This document shows, in pieces, positions 23,494-35,145 of a stretch of 60,000 nucleotides of DNA. Source of the stretch: Nymphaea colorata (lineage: Eukaryota; Streptophyta; Magnoliopsida; Nymphaeales; Nymphaeaceae); assembly GCF_008831285.2 (NCBI RefSeq), contig NC_045138.2:18697934-18757933 (forward strand). The letters are read 5' to 3'. Within the stretch, counting starts at the first letter, position 1; every line of letters starts with the position of its first letter. The notes under the pieces are model-generated. The model saw only the letters and a program-made list of their open reading frames with translations, did no database searches and was not told the origin of the DNA. A program made the translations under genes and the position numbers.

Positions 23494-25608
23494 GCACACA
23501 CACACTGCCGCAGTTTCCATTCAGATTGCATTACTACAACCAAGTACGAACCATTTTTGACAGGAATATATGTCTTCATCTCTTTTCTTGTCAAAGAAAA
23601 TAATTCTTGAAAGACAACCTCTTATAAGTGATACATCTCTTTCTCTCTCTCATATGTCAACACAGAAACAGAGCCATGTACACTCGTTCTTCGGTCCTTA
23701 TGATTCTCTTCCAAAGGGCACCTTCCAGTACAAGAACTAAACCCCCAACTTTCTCAGTCACTGCTTCTACTGTCATATTTCCAACAATTCTTCTTTATAT
23801 TTGCATCTCCTTAGATGTGATTGCAAACTTTGTCCTCATCCCATCTTGGTACCCACAATCTCCATGATGCCCTGCTCTCTGTCCCACAGCTATTAACTTG
23901 AAGACAAAGACACCTATCTCTCTCTCTCTCTATCTAGATATATATATATATATCAACACAAATTCTCTTTAGTCTTTCCTGTTTCAAAAGCAGGACCGTG
24001 TGAAAAAGCAACGCCATGCAAGTTCACAGAAAATCTCAATCAGTATAAAACACCGCAGACTGATAACATCTTGTTAGATTATTTATGGTATGATTTCTTC
24101 CTGTCCCCTGCAGCATCTGGTTGTTGAGATCGGCGAGACCCTCTCTATCGATCCGAGGGTCCCCTGCTTTGACATTGCAACAACAAACTCTCTGTAGTTT
24201 CAAAGCAGACAGCAAGAAATTAGAGAACGAAAATCTTGGTGACCATCATGTGGCTTCCATAATTTATGACAAGATGATCGTCGTTGGTGGCAATGATCCT
24301 GATCGAATCATTTATAAACAGTAACCAATGTTGGCGCATGATATTGAACAGGAAGTAAGGTGCAGCACTGTTTCTTCAAAGATGTTTTCATAGATACAGA
24401 GTAATTTCCGTAGTTTGGTTCTTCCTTGTATATTTAATTATTTTAAATTCTTGTGTCGCCCTTTAATTGGTGGAAATGTTAAAAAAACAAATTTTGTAAT
24501 AAAAAAATTGAAATATATACAAAACTGATTAAACTTGACACTTGGCACTTTGAAACTGAACATGGAGCCACCAATTCGGACCATCTTGCCTTATTTCTTC
24601 ATGTGATATTCCCACTTATATATCCACCATCTCACCAAGGTGCTACGCCTCATGTTTAAAGTTCCAAGTTGCTATATTCACCATATGACAAACCTGACAC
24701 TTGGGTGTTTTGATTACTTCAAATTTGAGAACATAAATACATCTGAGTTTTTGCTAATGTAGCAAAAGATTGATGATAAAATCCATGGTTCAACATTTGA
24801 AACCTTTCTTTTGCCTTTCTGCATTGAGAAAATGTTTGAATCAAAATCGGAGAGAGGAAGGTCTCACTCTAAATTCATAGGGATCTTAAATAGGGCTTCA
24901 AATCTTAACTTTTTTAAACAAAACATCAATTTAGACTATGTAATTAAATATGTGAAAGGAAACATATTTATTAAATATATGTAATAACAGTTAAAAAGAT
25001 ACTCAGAATATTGAAATAGGAGCAAAAAGAAAAAAAAATTATTGAATCCAAAACTATCTAAAAATACTTGAAGAGCTATCGGAATACTGAGGCAAAGCTG
25101 AGGCATCTTATTCATCGAAGCAGCATGTCAGAAACTTCTGTAGAAAAGCAGAGACTGGACGACGCCGAAAACAGTCTGTGTCCCGTGACGCAGCACATAA
25201 CTAACACCGCCACCAAGGCCTAAGTCTGTCTCTGCTCGACCCTTCACTTCTCCTTGGATTAAAAAATCTACAATTTTCTACGTTTCTTTTGAGCACCATC
25301 TATGTTCTCCTGTGTCGTTTCAATTCTTCAAAGTTCAGGTAAACTTAGATTCGTAGTCGTTTTCATAAACCCATCTCTCTCTCTTGCAAGGTGATGCCAC
25401 CCGGTGGGCCTGCCGGCAATGACAGGAGAGAGCCATAAAACTTCAAGCAAAACCTCTACCCAAGATGAATAGAGGAAAGACCCAACGACTCCCCATAAAA
25501 GAAGAGAGAGAGAGAGGGGAGGGAAAGAAGGGAGACATGAGCCATTTGATTTTATATCAAGCGGTTTAGATTTGATGCCTTATATATTTTAAAAAAACTT
25601 TAGAATCA

Positions 25609-25611
<3 letters not shown>
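23493..25611. other. No gene recognised
   Basis: Contains a small CT/AT microsatellite at about 23914-23953 and a GA-rich tract at 25503-25520. An open frame at 24121-24324 has no recognisable domain. No supported gene. Confidence 0.45.
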
Positions 25612-25654
<43 letters not shown>

Positions 25655-25684
25655 TGTATTATATAATACAATACAAAATTGAAT
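25612..25684. repeat. (AT)n tract joined to a 15-bp perfect inverted repeat
   Basis: AT repeats at 25612-25647 run into ATTCAATTTTGTATT (25646-25660), a 9-base spacer and the exact reverse complement (25670-25684). The arms could form a strong hairpin. Confidence 0.9.
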
Positions 25685-27542
25685 TTATTAGCAGCCAAGA
25701 CACAATCTTTGAATCTTTTGACATAGAAAAGACGGGATGTTGTCCGGACTGGCTGAGTTGATGGACGTCGCATGCTTGAATGAGAGTTTTGATTTGATTC
25801 TTCCACCTAAAGTGCACTCACGCCGGTAGAAAACTCTTACCTTGCTCGTAAAACAAGTGATGGTCCGGTCAAATTAACTACGTCTCCAGTGGGCAGCTCT
25901 TTTTTTTTTTTTCTTTCATTTTAAAGTTTAGTAAGGCATTAGTGAAGGCAGCTCAAGGAATCCCATGCACGACTTTGACTCGAGCCCGGGATGCTGTTCT
26001 TGTTGTGTTAGGTTAGTGTCTTGACCAGTGCGCTTTTGCATGGCAGGTCTAGATGCTTTTCTGACTTGATTCCGGCGGCCGGGATTCCTTCTGGGCTTGG
26101 GTCCATCCGGCGGGCCGCACATGTTATAGACCGGGTAAACCATAGCTTCCGATCACATCAGCCCCGGCCGGTTCTTCATTGACCATGTATTAGTAGCAAG
26201 CTCAGGCTAAGCCAAATTAGAGTTACCAAGAAACGTGTTGCATGCGCCACAGTCGGATGTTGGACTCACTTACCAAACTTCAGGTTCGAGTCCCATTTCC
26301 TCAACATTTTGGTCACACTGTCAAGCTGATCAGCCCGGCTCGATCTTGATTTGAATCAGTCATCATTTAAACCAACCTTTATAAGTGGGGATGTTACTGT
26401 ATCTTATTATTTTAAATCAAATATCAAATCAGACCATTCTAAAAAAAAATTGGATAAAAAAATTAAGATCATTTTAAGAAAACAGGTCCTATTCAAATTT
26501 TAGATGACATGCGATCAGATTCAGATGTACACGAATATATCTGATTGGATTTAGACTCAGATTCAGCTTGAGATCAGATTTAGTTTTAAATAAATATCAT
26601 ATAGATTTTGAAAATTGACTGAACTCTGTTCAAAATTTGGATTTCAAATATGAATGTAAAAATCTGATTCCGATTGTGAAATCAAATTCGAGATTCAAAT
26701 ATGATATATTTTTGCTTTGTTTGTTTTCAAATTTGAATATCTGAAAAAAAAAGATATGATTAAGGGTATATCCAATTCAAAATCTTACTCGAAGCTTGGC
26801 CCTTGACAATGAAATTGCCAACAAAACCTTAGGAATCAGTCTCTCCACGAAGAGACAGACGCGAGTATCGAATTCTTGACCTTCTTTAAATTGAAGATGT
26901 TCAGTTTCGACTCTCTAAGACATTAGCTTTAGTTGGCTGGGAAAGGAGGCACCTACCTAAGAATTAGCGGTCAAGCTCAGTCAGGTCAAGGGCTCGACCA
27001 AGCAAGGTCATGGAACCAAAAAAAGGCAGTCAAATCCCACTTATCATTTTGTACTTTGCCTTTGATGTCAGGACTAAGCTCAAGAAAGGAATTGCGTATA
27101 TCTCCTTTCCTTTTAGCTTTTCAGCTTTGGAAACAACCGGTGACGTAATATTTATTGTAACCCACCTGAGCTTTTACTGGTCTACCGGATTTCTTGGTCT
27201 TCATTTCACTTCTCTTTTACCTTTACCATAAAATAATGCTTAAATATTTCTTCGATTTTTGACCATTAAAAGCATTTAAGTAGGAGACTGGATGCATATG
27301 ATATGGGGGGAGGATCCGCTCTCATCACATCTTTTCCTTTTTTGGATTGGGAAAAGGAAGCCGTCAGCCGTTGGATGACCCCATCAGACGGCGCAGATGC
27401 CATTTCATGGGTCATCCCATTTTGGGCAATGCAGCAAATTCTTCTGCTCAGAACAATAAATGCTTTGGATGCTGGTTTCCCTAAGAAATGACCCATGTAG
27501 ATTTTCCCCTCCCATGGTGAAAAAAAGGTAAAGTTGGTAACT

Positions 27543-27543
<1 letters not shown>
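25685..27543. other. Repeat-derived intergenic DNA, no gene recognised
   Basis: Pol III-like motifs, TGGCTGAGTTGATGG at about 25750 and GGTTCGAGTCCC at about 26284, suggest decayed tRNA-derived SINEs, but no tRNA folds. At 26588-26760 lies an AT-rich repeat that is also present, inverted, near 45130-45240. No supported gene. Confidence 0.4.

Positions 27544-27576
<33 letters not shown>
27544..27576. repeat. (GA)n microsatellite
   Basis: An uninterrupted run of GA dinucleotides. Confidence 0.95.
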
Positions 27577-27579
<3 letters not shown>

Positions 27580-28639
27580 GACTTTTTATTGTCTTCCCTT
27601 GAGGGCAAAAACACCAGAAAATAGTGAATGATCCGAAAGATTGGAGCAGTTATGCCTTCAATGGACCCAACATGCATGGCCCCTCAGTATCAATACATTC
27701 CCCAACTTTGATTCAAGGCTTTCCACATTTAATAACAAGATGGGCACATAGTTGCAGCCTTACTCTTGGATTACATCTGATCAACAGGTCCCATTGCTTG
27801 TTGCTTCAATTTGATAGACACTTCTCTGCAAGCAAAGAGTGTGACTTGTGCATTCATCTGCACCACATTCCTTGGTGGCCTCCAATGGATGCGCTCATGT
27901 TATCTTCATATTCTTTCTTGAGGCTCCATGTTGCTACTTGCCTTAATTGGAATCGCCGCCCGTCTGCTTCGATAGGAGAGATCGACAGTTGTTTCTGTTA
28001 GATTGTAAATTTTTCAGAGAAACGCAGAGTCTATCTATATTGTTTACATTGATGTGAAGATCTTAAGAGGGGAAACGTAGATAGACCTACCAACATTTGA
28101 TTTTGGTGAAGATAAACAAAGTGAGATGAGATAACTAAATACCACCCAAAGGGAATTCAATTGACTGAAGAGATGTCAACAGTTAAACCCCAGCTGACTG
28201 CTCTCATTATATATGATAGTTTTTCACCAAAAGAGCACTTGCATATGTTTTTTGTAGCAACATGTGACCAATGACTGATTGCCAATTCATAAAAAACTGT
28301 GGGTCCCCAATATGGTGGATACAATGGAAGCTTGATGTAAAGATTTGTGTGGCCCACACAGTGGGGGTGCACATACACCTAACACTCACTGGCTTGTTAG
28401 TGGAAGCTTGATTTGGGACTAATGGAAATGCTTGGATGATGAGAGGGGATTCCATGATGACATGAGATGGATATCTAGGGTTTACACTCTTTTCAATCTT
28501 TTAATTTCTTTTGGGGGCTATCCATCCCTCAAATATCCAATAAACAAATGTCTTAAAAGAGTACCAAGATCCTAGTTCTATGTGCATAAAGAATGGAATA
28601 AGTAGCACAAGCACAGTCTCCCACAAATGAGCAATAGTG
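27577..28639. other. No gene recognised
   Basis: Open frames at 27624-28001 (plus) and 28157-28455 (minus) show no known domain and no splice partners. I found nothing I can support. Confidence 0.45.
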
Positions 28640-29300
28640 TAACAAGGCTTATGATGCAGAACCCTAGATTGGTCTAAAAATAAATCCATGATCATGGGCT
28701 TAAGATTTTGACCAGTTGGACAAGGGAGACACAAGTCCCCATAGCATGGACATGGTGTGCAAATTTTTAAATGTGAGACAGCCTCCAGTTGTGACACCAC
28801 CCAAAAGATGGCCTAAGCAGAAGACCTTTAGAAATATGAAAGAATAACATGGTGAACAGTGCATTGGGAGGGGCTTAAGATCACTTCCCCACAAAGAAAG
28901 AAGGCTTTGAATTGGCTTAAATTTTTTGTAAAGACCCAACAAACTCAAGCTTGGGGGCCAACACCCTAAGATGTCCAAACAAAAGCCTTTAGTTTTTGTG
29001 TTCATCAATGGCATAGTGAAGAGTGTGCAGAGAGCTAGCTGCTGCAACAATCTCCATGGAGACATAAGGATTAACATGGCTTAGAAATTTGTGGATGCTC
29101 AACAAAGCCCTAGATTGGGCCAACACCTTCAGTTGGCAGCCCAAGCAAACTATCTAGATATAGAGGAAGGTAGACAAAACCTCTTAAAAAGAAGAAAACA
29201 ATGGTCCAAGTGAGGTCCTGATATCCAAAATCTTGGAGAGAGCAAGGGGGAGACAGGGGACAGCAACCCCAAAACATCATGAAACAGTAACAAGGATGGG
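28640..29300. repeat. Diverged ~160-bp repeats
   Basis: Related phrases recur about every 160 bp. CACCCAAAAGATGGCCTAAGC near 28797, CACCCTAAGATGTCCAAAC near 28962 and CACCTTCAGTTGGCAGCCCA near 29117 lead each unit. CCTTTAG and a GTGAAcAGTG/GTGAAgAGTG phrase follow in the first two. Minus-strand open frames across the region (28501-29335) match no family I know. The repeat call is by eye and the copies are much diverged. Confidence 0.4.
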
Positions 29301-29690
29301 GGTAATACTCTCCTATCTGGAGGAAAATAACTCAAAGATCAACAAACATTCTCTCTTCAGATTATCAATAAAAGGATATGCTAAATTTTAGAATCAAAGA
29401 AAAACATGGTAAACAAAGGGGACCCTTCAAAATGCTCTCTCTCTCTATCTCTCTTTATCTCTTTTTCCCTTTAACTGCTTTTTCTACACATACAAGGGTA
29501 CGCCAGAAAATAAAGCTCATTGCCCCTGCCTGACCGCGGGCAGGCGCCTGAGTCACAGAAACCATGTGGGTCCCACTCGGGCAGCTAGTCGGGCAGTTCC
29601 TTTTTTTGCTGGTTTATTTTTTAATGCGAGAAACGAGGTGTTTTTTTTTTTTACCTTGCTGACCGTCTTCATAGTCTTGGATTTGGAGTA
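29301..29690. other. Intergenic and distal promoter of the 5-phosphatase gene
   Basis: Contains a CT-rich tract near 29434-29460 and a T run at 29640-29652. No gene is seen. Confidence 0.4.
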
Positions 29691-30085
29691 AAGAGCCTCG
29701 AGAGAGAGGGAGAGAGGGGGGAGAGAGAGAGGAGGGAGAGTTTGCTTGCGCTTTATTGCCTTCAAATTCTACACTTTGCTGTACGCACTCTCAAAAACGA
29801 GGTTTTTGGAGGTGGGGAGGAGAGGGAGAGCCTTCTGCATTGTCTTCTTCTCAGAAATCACTAGTCTTCTCATTTTCTCTTTGCAGTTTTCGGCCTTCAT
29901 TTCTGGACTGTACCCACCTTGTTTTCATTCAAATTCTTCTATTTATTTCTTTCTGCTTGCTGTTGACTCTTAAGGCAACCCCGAAACGGAGAACACATCT
30001 TAAGTGTGGGGAGAGAGAGAGAGAGAGGGAGAGAGAGAGAGCATTACTTCCTGGGAGGAAGTCTGTATGAAGAATTAGTGAAAAA
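29691..30085 (+). promoter_or_regulatory. GA-rich leader/promoter of the 5-phosphatase gene
   Basis: Two GA-rich blocks lie at about 29699-29740 and 30009-30041, the second ending 44 bases before the start codon. GA repeats of this kind are known binding sites for plant BBR/BPC (GAGA-binding) proteins. Whether they act on this gene is inference. Confidence 0.5.
30067..30078 (+). promoter_or_regulatory. Three-codon upstream ORF before the 5-phosphatase start
   Basis: ATG AAG AAT TAG ends seven bases before the main ATG at 30086. If the leader includes it, ribosomes would meet this minimal ORF just before the true start, which could reduce translation. Confidence 0.6.
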
Positions 30086-33000
30086 ATGAGAGATGGGAGC
30101 CAGAAGAGGAGCAAGGTCTCACAAAAACGCCATCATCTTTTGATTTTTATTCTTCTTTCCATGATTTGATTCACATTTGTGCAAAATGGATCTATTCTGG
30201 CTTCTTTTTCTTTCTCATTCGTGCTTATTTCTTTTCTCTTTCTGTTGTGCCGTGTATGGTTGTTGGTGGACTCCAGCTCTCCTGGTCCAAGGCCCTCGTT
30301 AAAAAATGGTTCAATATCAAGAGTAAAGCACATGATTTCCACGCTGATGATGTGGTTGAAGAAGGTGGGTTCTTCATTTTCCCTTCAAATGCCATTTCTG
30401 GGATTTGGGTTACTATCATCTAAAAATGCCATCAGCCATGAGGGAGTAGTATAGAATATGCCTACAATCCCTTGACAATTTTTTTTGGTCTTCCAATCCT
30501 TTTAAGCCGCATATTTGTTGCTTTTATCATATTTTCTTGCATTTGGCCTGGGGAATTGCTTCTTCATGGCCTTGGTTCTTCTTCGCGTCGCAAAAATATG
30601 TTTTTTCAATTTAGTCGGGCCTGTTCTATGGTTTCTTAATTTCTACCGACGGAAAAAGATTTTTCTTCTCTCAACCGATTGATTGGCTTGACATGCAATT
30701 TTGAATCTCAGCAGGTGATGGGGAGTGGAAAAGTTTCTCAGAGAGGGAAAGTTACACACTCAAGAAAAGCAAAACAGGCTAGTCTCAACTGTTTGGAAAC
30801 CTATTTTTGCCTAGTCTGATTTCTTCGCTCTTTGTCTCTTCCATGAGTTTCTTCTTTTTCTTGAAGCAGAAATTGTCGGTACCCTATATCCTGTCCTTAT
30901 CTATCTTGTGATGCGATTTGCTTGTCTTCTTCCAGAGAGATCAACCAAGAGAAACTCAGAGACATACAGGAGACCAAAGTTTGAGTTCGAAACCAGTGCT
31001 CAAGTTACTGATGTTCAGGACTATAGGTACTTAACTTGAGGTCTCAGTTTCGAAAAAAGAGGCAATCTTTCTGTACGTTTTCTTGAATTTACATTGATCA
31101 CCATTTTACCACTCGTTTTATGAACAGGGTTTTTGTAGCAACATGGAATGTAGGTGGAAAATCACCTCCAAGTTATCTGAGTCTCGAAGATTGGCTTCAT
31201 ACTTCCCCTCCTGCGGACATTTATGTTTTGGGGTATCTTAGATTCTCTGTTAATTTTGGATCGACTACGGATGTTGTCTCTTTTCTTCTGTTTTCCTGTT
31301 TAGATCACAAGGTTTTTCTGTTCGCGTTACAGTTATATCTTATGGTATAATATTTTACTGTATCAGGACTAGTTTTCCTGTTCATACCACAAGCTTTTTT
31401 CTGTTTGCATTTGGTGGGGAACAGGAAGTTTCTCATTGTTGGGTTTTCGCTTGCAGTTTTCAAGAAATAGTTCCTCTGAATGCGGGGAATGTCTTGGGCG
31501 CAGAGGACAATGGCCCTGCTATCAAATGGTTGTCACTGATACGGAAAACTCTAAACAATCTTCCTGGTTCGAGTGGAACTGGTGGCTACCAAATGCCTTC
31601 ACCTATACCTGATCCCATTGTGGAATTAGACTCTGATTTTGAAGGTTCAACAAGGCAAAAGACTTCGTCTTTCTTCAATCGACGGTCTTTCCAGTCCCTT
31701 AGTCGAAGTTTGAGGATGGATAATGACATTTCCATGGGTCAACCGAGGCTTGAACGCAGATTCAGTGTATGTGACAGAGTTATGTTTGGAAACAGGCCGA
31801 GTGATTGTGATGGTACATTTCGCTCAGGTTCTTCAGACGATGAGAATGCTGGTTGTGATTCTCCAAGTGCCATGTATTTTTCACCATTGCCTTACGGTGT
31901 GCCTGCTTCCATGGGGGAGGAAAGAGATAGATCAACAGGCCATTCTCGATACTGTTTGGTAGCCAGCAAGCAAATGGTTGGCATATTTCTCACAGTTTGG
32001 GTGAGGAGTGATATAAGGGATGATGTTAAGAACCTGAAGGTCTCCTGCGTGGGAAGAGGATTAATGGGTTACCTTGGAAACAAGGTAAGATCTTTTGCTA
32101 CTCCCAGTAAGTTACTTTTGAAAGTTTTGTTTGCCTATAGAGTTGCTTTTAATCCAAAACCTTTTCTCTTGAACTCTTATGGGGGTTTCAGGGTTCCATT
32201 TCAATTAGCATGTTGGTGCACAAAACAAGCTTTTGCTTCGTCTGTAGTCACTTAACATCGGGGCAGAAAGAGGGTGATGAGCTAAGAAGGAACTCGGATG
32301 TCATGGAGATACTCAGGAAGACTCGGTTCCCTCGTGTCCATAGATTAGGTGACAACAACTCTCCTGAGACCATCCTTGACCATGAGTAAGTAACAGAGCG
32401 AGTAATAACTTTTGTCTCTAATTTTGGTGTTCTCGACGAAATGACGTAGCTTTTTGATTTTCTTCAAACAATTGGGGTTCCAGCTTGAGTTTTCTCCTAT
32501 AATCTGCTGACTGAACCAATGGTATCTTTGTGTTTGCTTCAGCCGGATTATTTGGCTTGGGGACTTGAATTATCGGATAGCTCTATCGTATCGTTCTGCT
32601 AAGGCCCTTGTTGAAATGCACAATTGGCGAGCATTATTGGAAAATGATCAGGTTGGTGGAGGACCCTAATGAGTTATTTTTCTCATGAAGCATGTGGATG
32701 TTTCAGTTATGAACAATGTAGCTTTAATGCGTATGAAACTTAGCTACTGGATGCCTTGTCAAAGTTGATTTCTCTCATTCTGGACCCAGGAATATGTCAT
32801 GTAGATATTGGAACAGGGTGGCTAGTTTTATGTAGATCTCCCAATGACCATTAGCCTGTAAACAGACATAGGCTATGTCAAAATCGGGCACCTCTGTGAT
32901 AGGGTTTCTTATAATTGGAGTGTTGGGTGTCAACTTGCTGCTCGTCTGCAACTGTTGATCTGACAAGGACATCAGGGTGCTGTTTTTTTTTTTGTGAAGC

Positions 33001-33717
33001 CTCTAGTTTAAGCACCCTAGTTAGATGCCTTCAGCTCATTGTTTTCCAGTGGCTCTTTTATTTTTTTTGCAAATGCTATCTCTGGGGATAAGCTGCTTCA
33101 GTATTCTTGCTCTTCTGCTTCTTATCTCATTTCTATAAGTGCAGTGGAATTATCTGGTTCTGAATATCTTGAATCGGTTTTACAGCTTAGGATTGAGCAA
33201 AAGAGGGGGAGGGTTTTCCAGGGATGGAACGAAGGGCGGATATATTTCCCTCCCACATACAAGTACATGAACAACTCAGACCGTTATGCTGGAGATGACA
33301 TGTATCCTAAAGAGAAACGGCGGACACCAGCATGGTGAGGGTGCATCCTTATAAGATTCATTACAGAAGATTTTGGTCAACCTCTTCTAGATTCCCTTTC
33401 CTGGTTGAAGAAAACCAAGCAAATTTTAATATTGAAATTGTTTGGTATACTTATCAGACCTTGTAGGGTTAAACACATGTTCTTCCTGTAGGTGCGATCG
33501 AATTCTGTGGTATGGAAGGGGCCTGAATCAGCTATCATATGTTCGTGGGGAATCCAGGTTTTCTGATCATAGGCCAGTGTATAGTGTTTTCAGTGCAGAA
33601 GTTGAGGTCATTAACCGTCATCGAGTTAGAAAAAGCATGGCATGCTCTAGCGCTAGAGTTGAAGTAGAAGAACTTTTGCCTCACACACATGGCTATACTG
33701 AACTGAGTTTTTTTTAG
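30086..33717 (+). CDS. IP5P4: Type I inositol polyphosphate 5-phosphatase (IP5P4-like), complete, 560 residues
   Basis: Ten exons join in frame: 30086-30115, 30277-30364, 30715-30777, 30936-31026, 31128-31232, 31457-32084, 32192-32385, 32543-32651, 33186-33334 and 33492-33717. The N-terminus ([17 protein letters not shown], then SFSERE and TLKKSKTERS) is typical of this plant subfamily. The catalytic domain begins [13 protein letters not shown] at about residue 92. It includes GAEDNGPA, a long serine-rich insert, [21 protein letters not shown] at 404-411, PAWCDRIL at 484-491 and SDHRPVY at 510-516, so the metal-binding and catalytic motifs are present. The protein ends GYTELSFF, as relatives do. 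The family removes the 5-phosphate from Ins(1,4,5)P3 and phosphoinositides such as PI(4,5)P2. Intron 3 (30778-30935) uses a GC donor; the other eight are GT-AG. The number 4 rests on remembered similarity to the Arabidopsis protein. Confidence 0.96.
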
Positions 33718-34680
33718 ACAACTGGAGGATTTCAGAGACAAACAAGGTTTGATCTCAATTTCATTTTCATACACAGGAAACTTTGTCAACTTGTTTGCAT
33801 GTTTTATGCTCATTTCTTTTAGGTTCACGTGGCAGAACAATGCAGTGCAAAACTTGATACCAGTGCAAAGAAATCAAGTAAAGTTTTGTAGCAGAGAGAG
33901 TTTGGATCTTATGAAGATTGTCCTGAACCATCGACTATTTTTCTCGCCACAATTTACCTTTTACCTGTGGTAATTTTTATTGGCGATTTTTAAATGTATA
34001 TCCTGCGATTCTGTACAAAAAATTGCTATATTGACATGCATGATGCTGCCTGTGAACTAGGTTTTTGTTGAGCTACCATCAACTTCCTTTCAGAATTTTT
34101 TGGATTGTCCTTGGAGGTTTTTGAAGATGATCTCACCATTCCAATTGGAGAGGTAATTTAATGTTCCTTGAGTCATATAAAAATCAAATACCTGAAAGGA
34201 AAATTGTAACTGTAGGCTCCTGGTAGAAAGCTACATACACCACTGAATATGGACCATGGCAGCCACATCTCTCTCTGTCTCTCTCTCTAAACTCTTTGAA
34301 AAGTCTTTAAGATTAGTAGGCTGTACTTCATATTAATGTCTTCTCGTGGGGAAGTCTGTCAAGTTGCTGTCTGCTAACTATTTGAGGTTTCTGTTTGTTT
34401 GTCTTGATTGTGATTCTGCAAGCAGAAGCTGCCATACTGATGGATTGCCATAGCTAGCCGGTGATATATAAGCAGTTGATTTTGGCCCTTGAAATGGAGG
34501 TATTTGATCAGCAACCTTACCCCGACAAATCATCTAACTGTAGCATGACTAGACTATGCTGGAATTCATCAATCATTAGTCTTGTTAGGCTGCTGTTAAA
34601 CTAGGTTGCTTGATTTTTCTTGATCTTCCTGTCTCTTGCGATCAATTACCTTTCTAGCTCCCAGGAGCCAATTACTAAAT
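33718..34680 (+). other. 3' UTR and downstream DNA of the 5-phosphatase gene
   Basis: No further exon is needed after the TAG at 33715-33717. A short CT tract lies at about 34270-34290. The poly(A) site was not identified. Confidence 0.4.
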
Positions 34681-35145
34681 TACTTCAACATGGTGAATAT
34701 TCTTAAATAATACTATTAGACAACTTTTACAACACCTGATTACCAACATATGAATAGTTTTTGCTCAAAGACGCAAGCCGCCTTGAATCTTGGCCAACGG
34801 AGGCAGTCATAAAAAAGAAAAAAGAACAGAAGTGGTCTAATTTTCAAACGAAATGTTAAAGCTTAATTGTAAGTTTTTCCTTTTTTTTTTTCCCTTGACT
34901 GATCATCTTTTACTTCAACATGGTGAATATTCTTATATAATACTATTAGATAACTTTTACAACACCTGATTACCAACATATGAATAGTTTTTTTGCTCAA
35001 ATACGCAACCCGCCTTGAATCTTGGCCAACGGAGGCAGTCATAAAAAATAAAAAGAACAGAAGTGGTCTAATGTTCAAACGAAATGTTAAAAGCTTAATT
35101 GTAAGTTTTTCCTTTTTTTTTTTCCCTTGACTGATCATCCTTTTC
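34681..35145. repeat. 230-bp tandem duplication
   Basis: TACTTCAACATGGTGAATAT at 34681 recurs at 34911. The two copies match nearly throughout (GCCGCCTTGAATCTTGGCC versus CCCGCCTTGAATCTTGGCC and a shared T run), with only scattered substitutions and small indels, so the duplication is fairly recent. Confidence 0.93.

Noticed and set aside
23217-23603. Frames of 73-82 residues with serine/leucine and tyrosine/isoleucine runs
   Set aside because: They are translated CT and TA microsatellites.
26240-26300. GGTTCGAGTCCC motif suggesting a tRNA
   Set aside because: No cloverleaf could be drawn; the T stem does not pair.
28501-29335. Three minus-strand open frames before the 5-phosphatase gene
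   Set aside because: No domain, no splice continuity, and they overlie diverged repeats.
31494-32255. 253-residue frame in the 5-phosphatase gene
   Set aside because: It is exon 6 plus read-through of intron 6 into exon 7 in the wrong frame; the spliced model replaces it.
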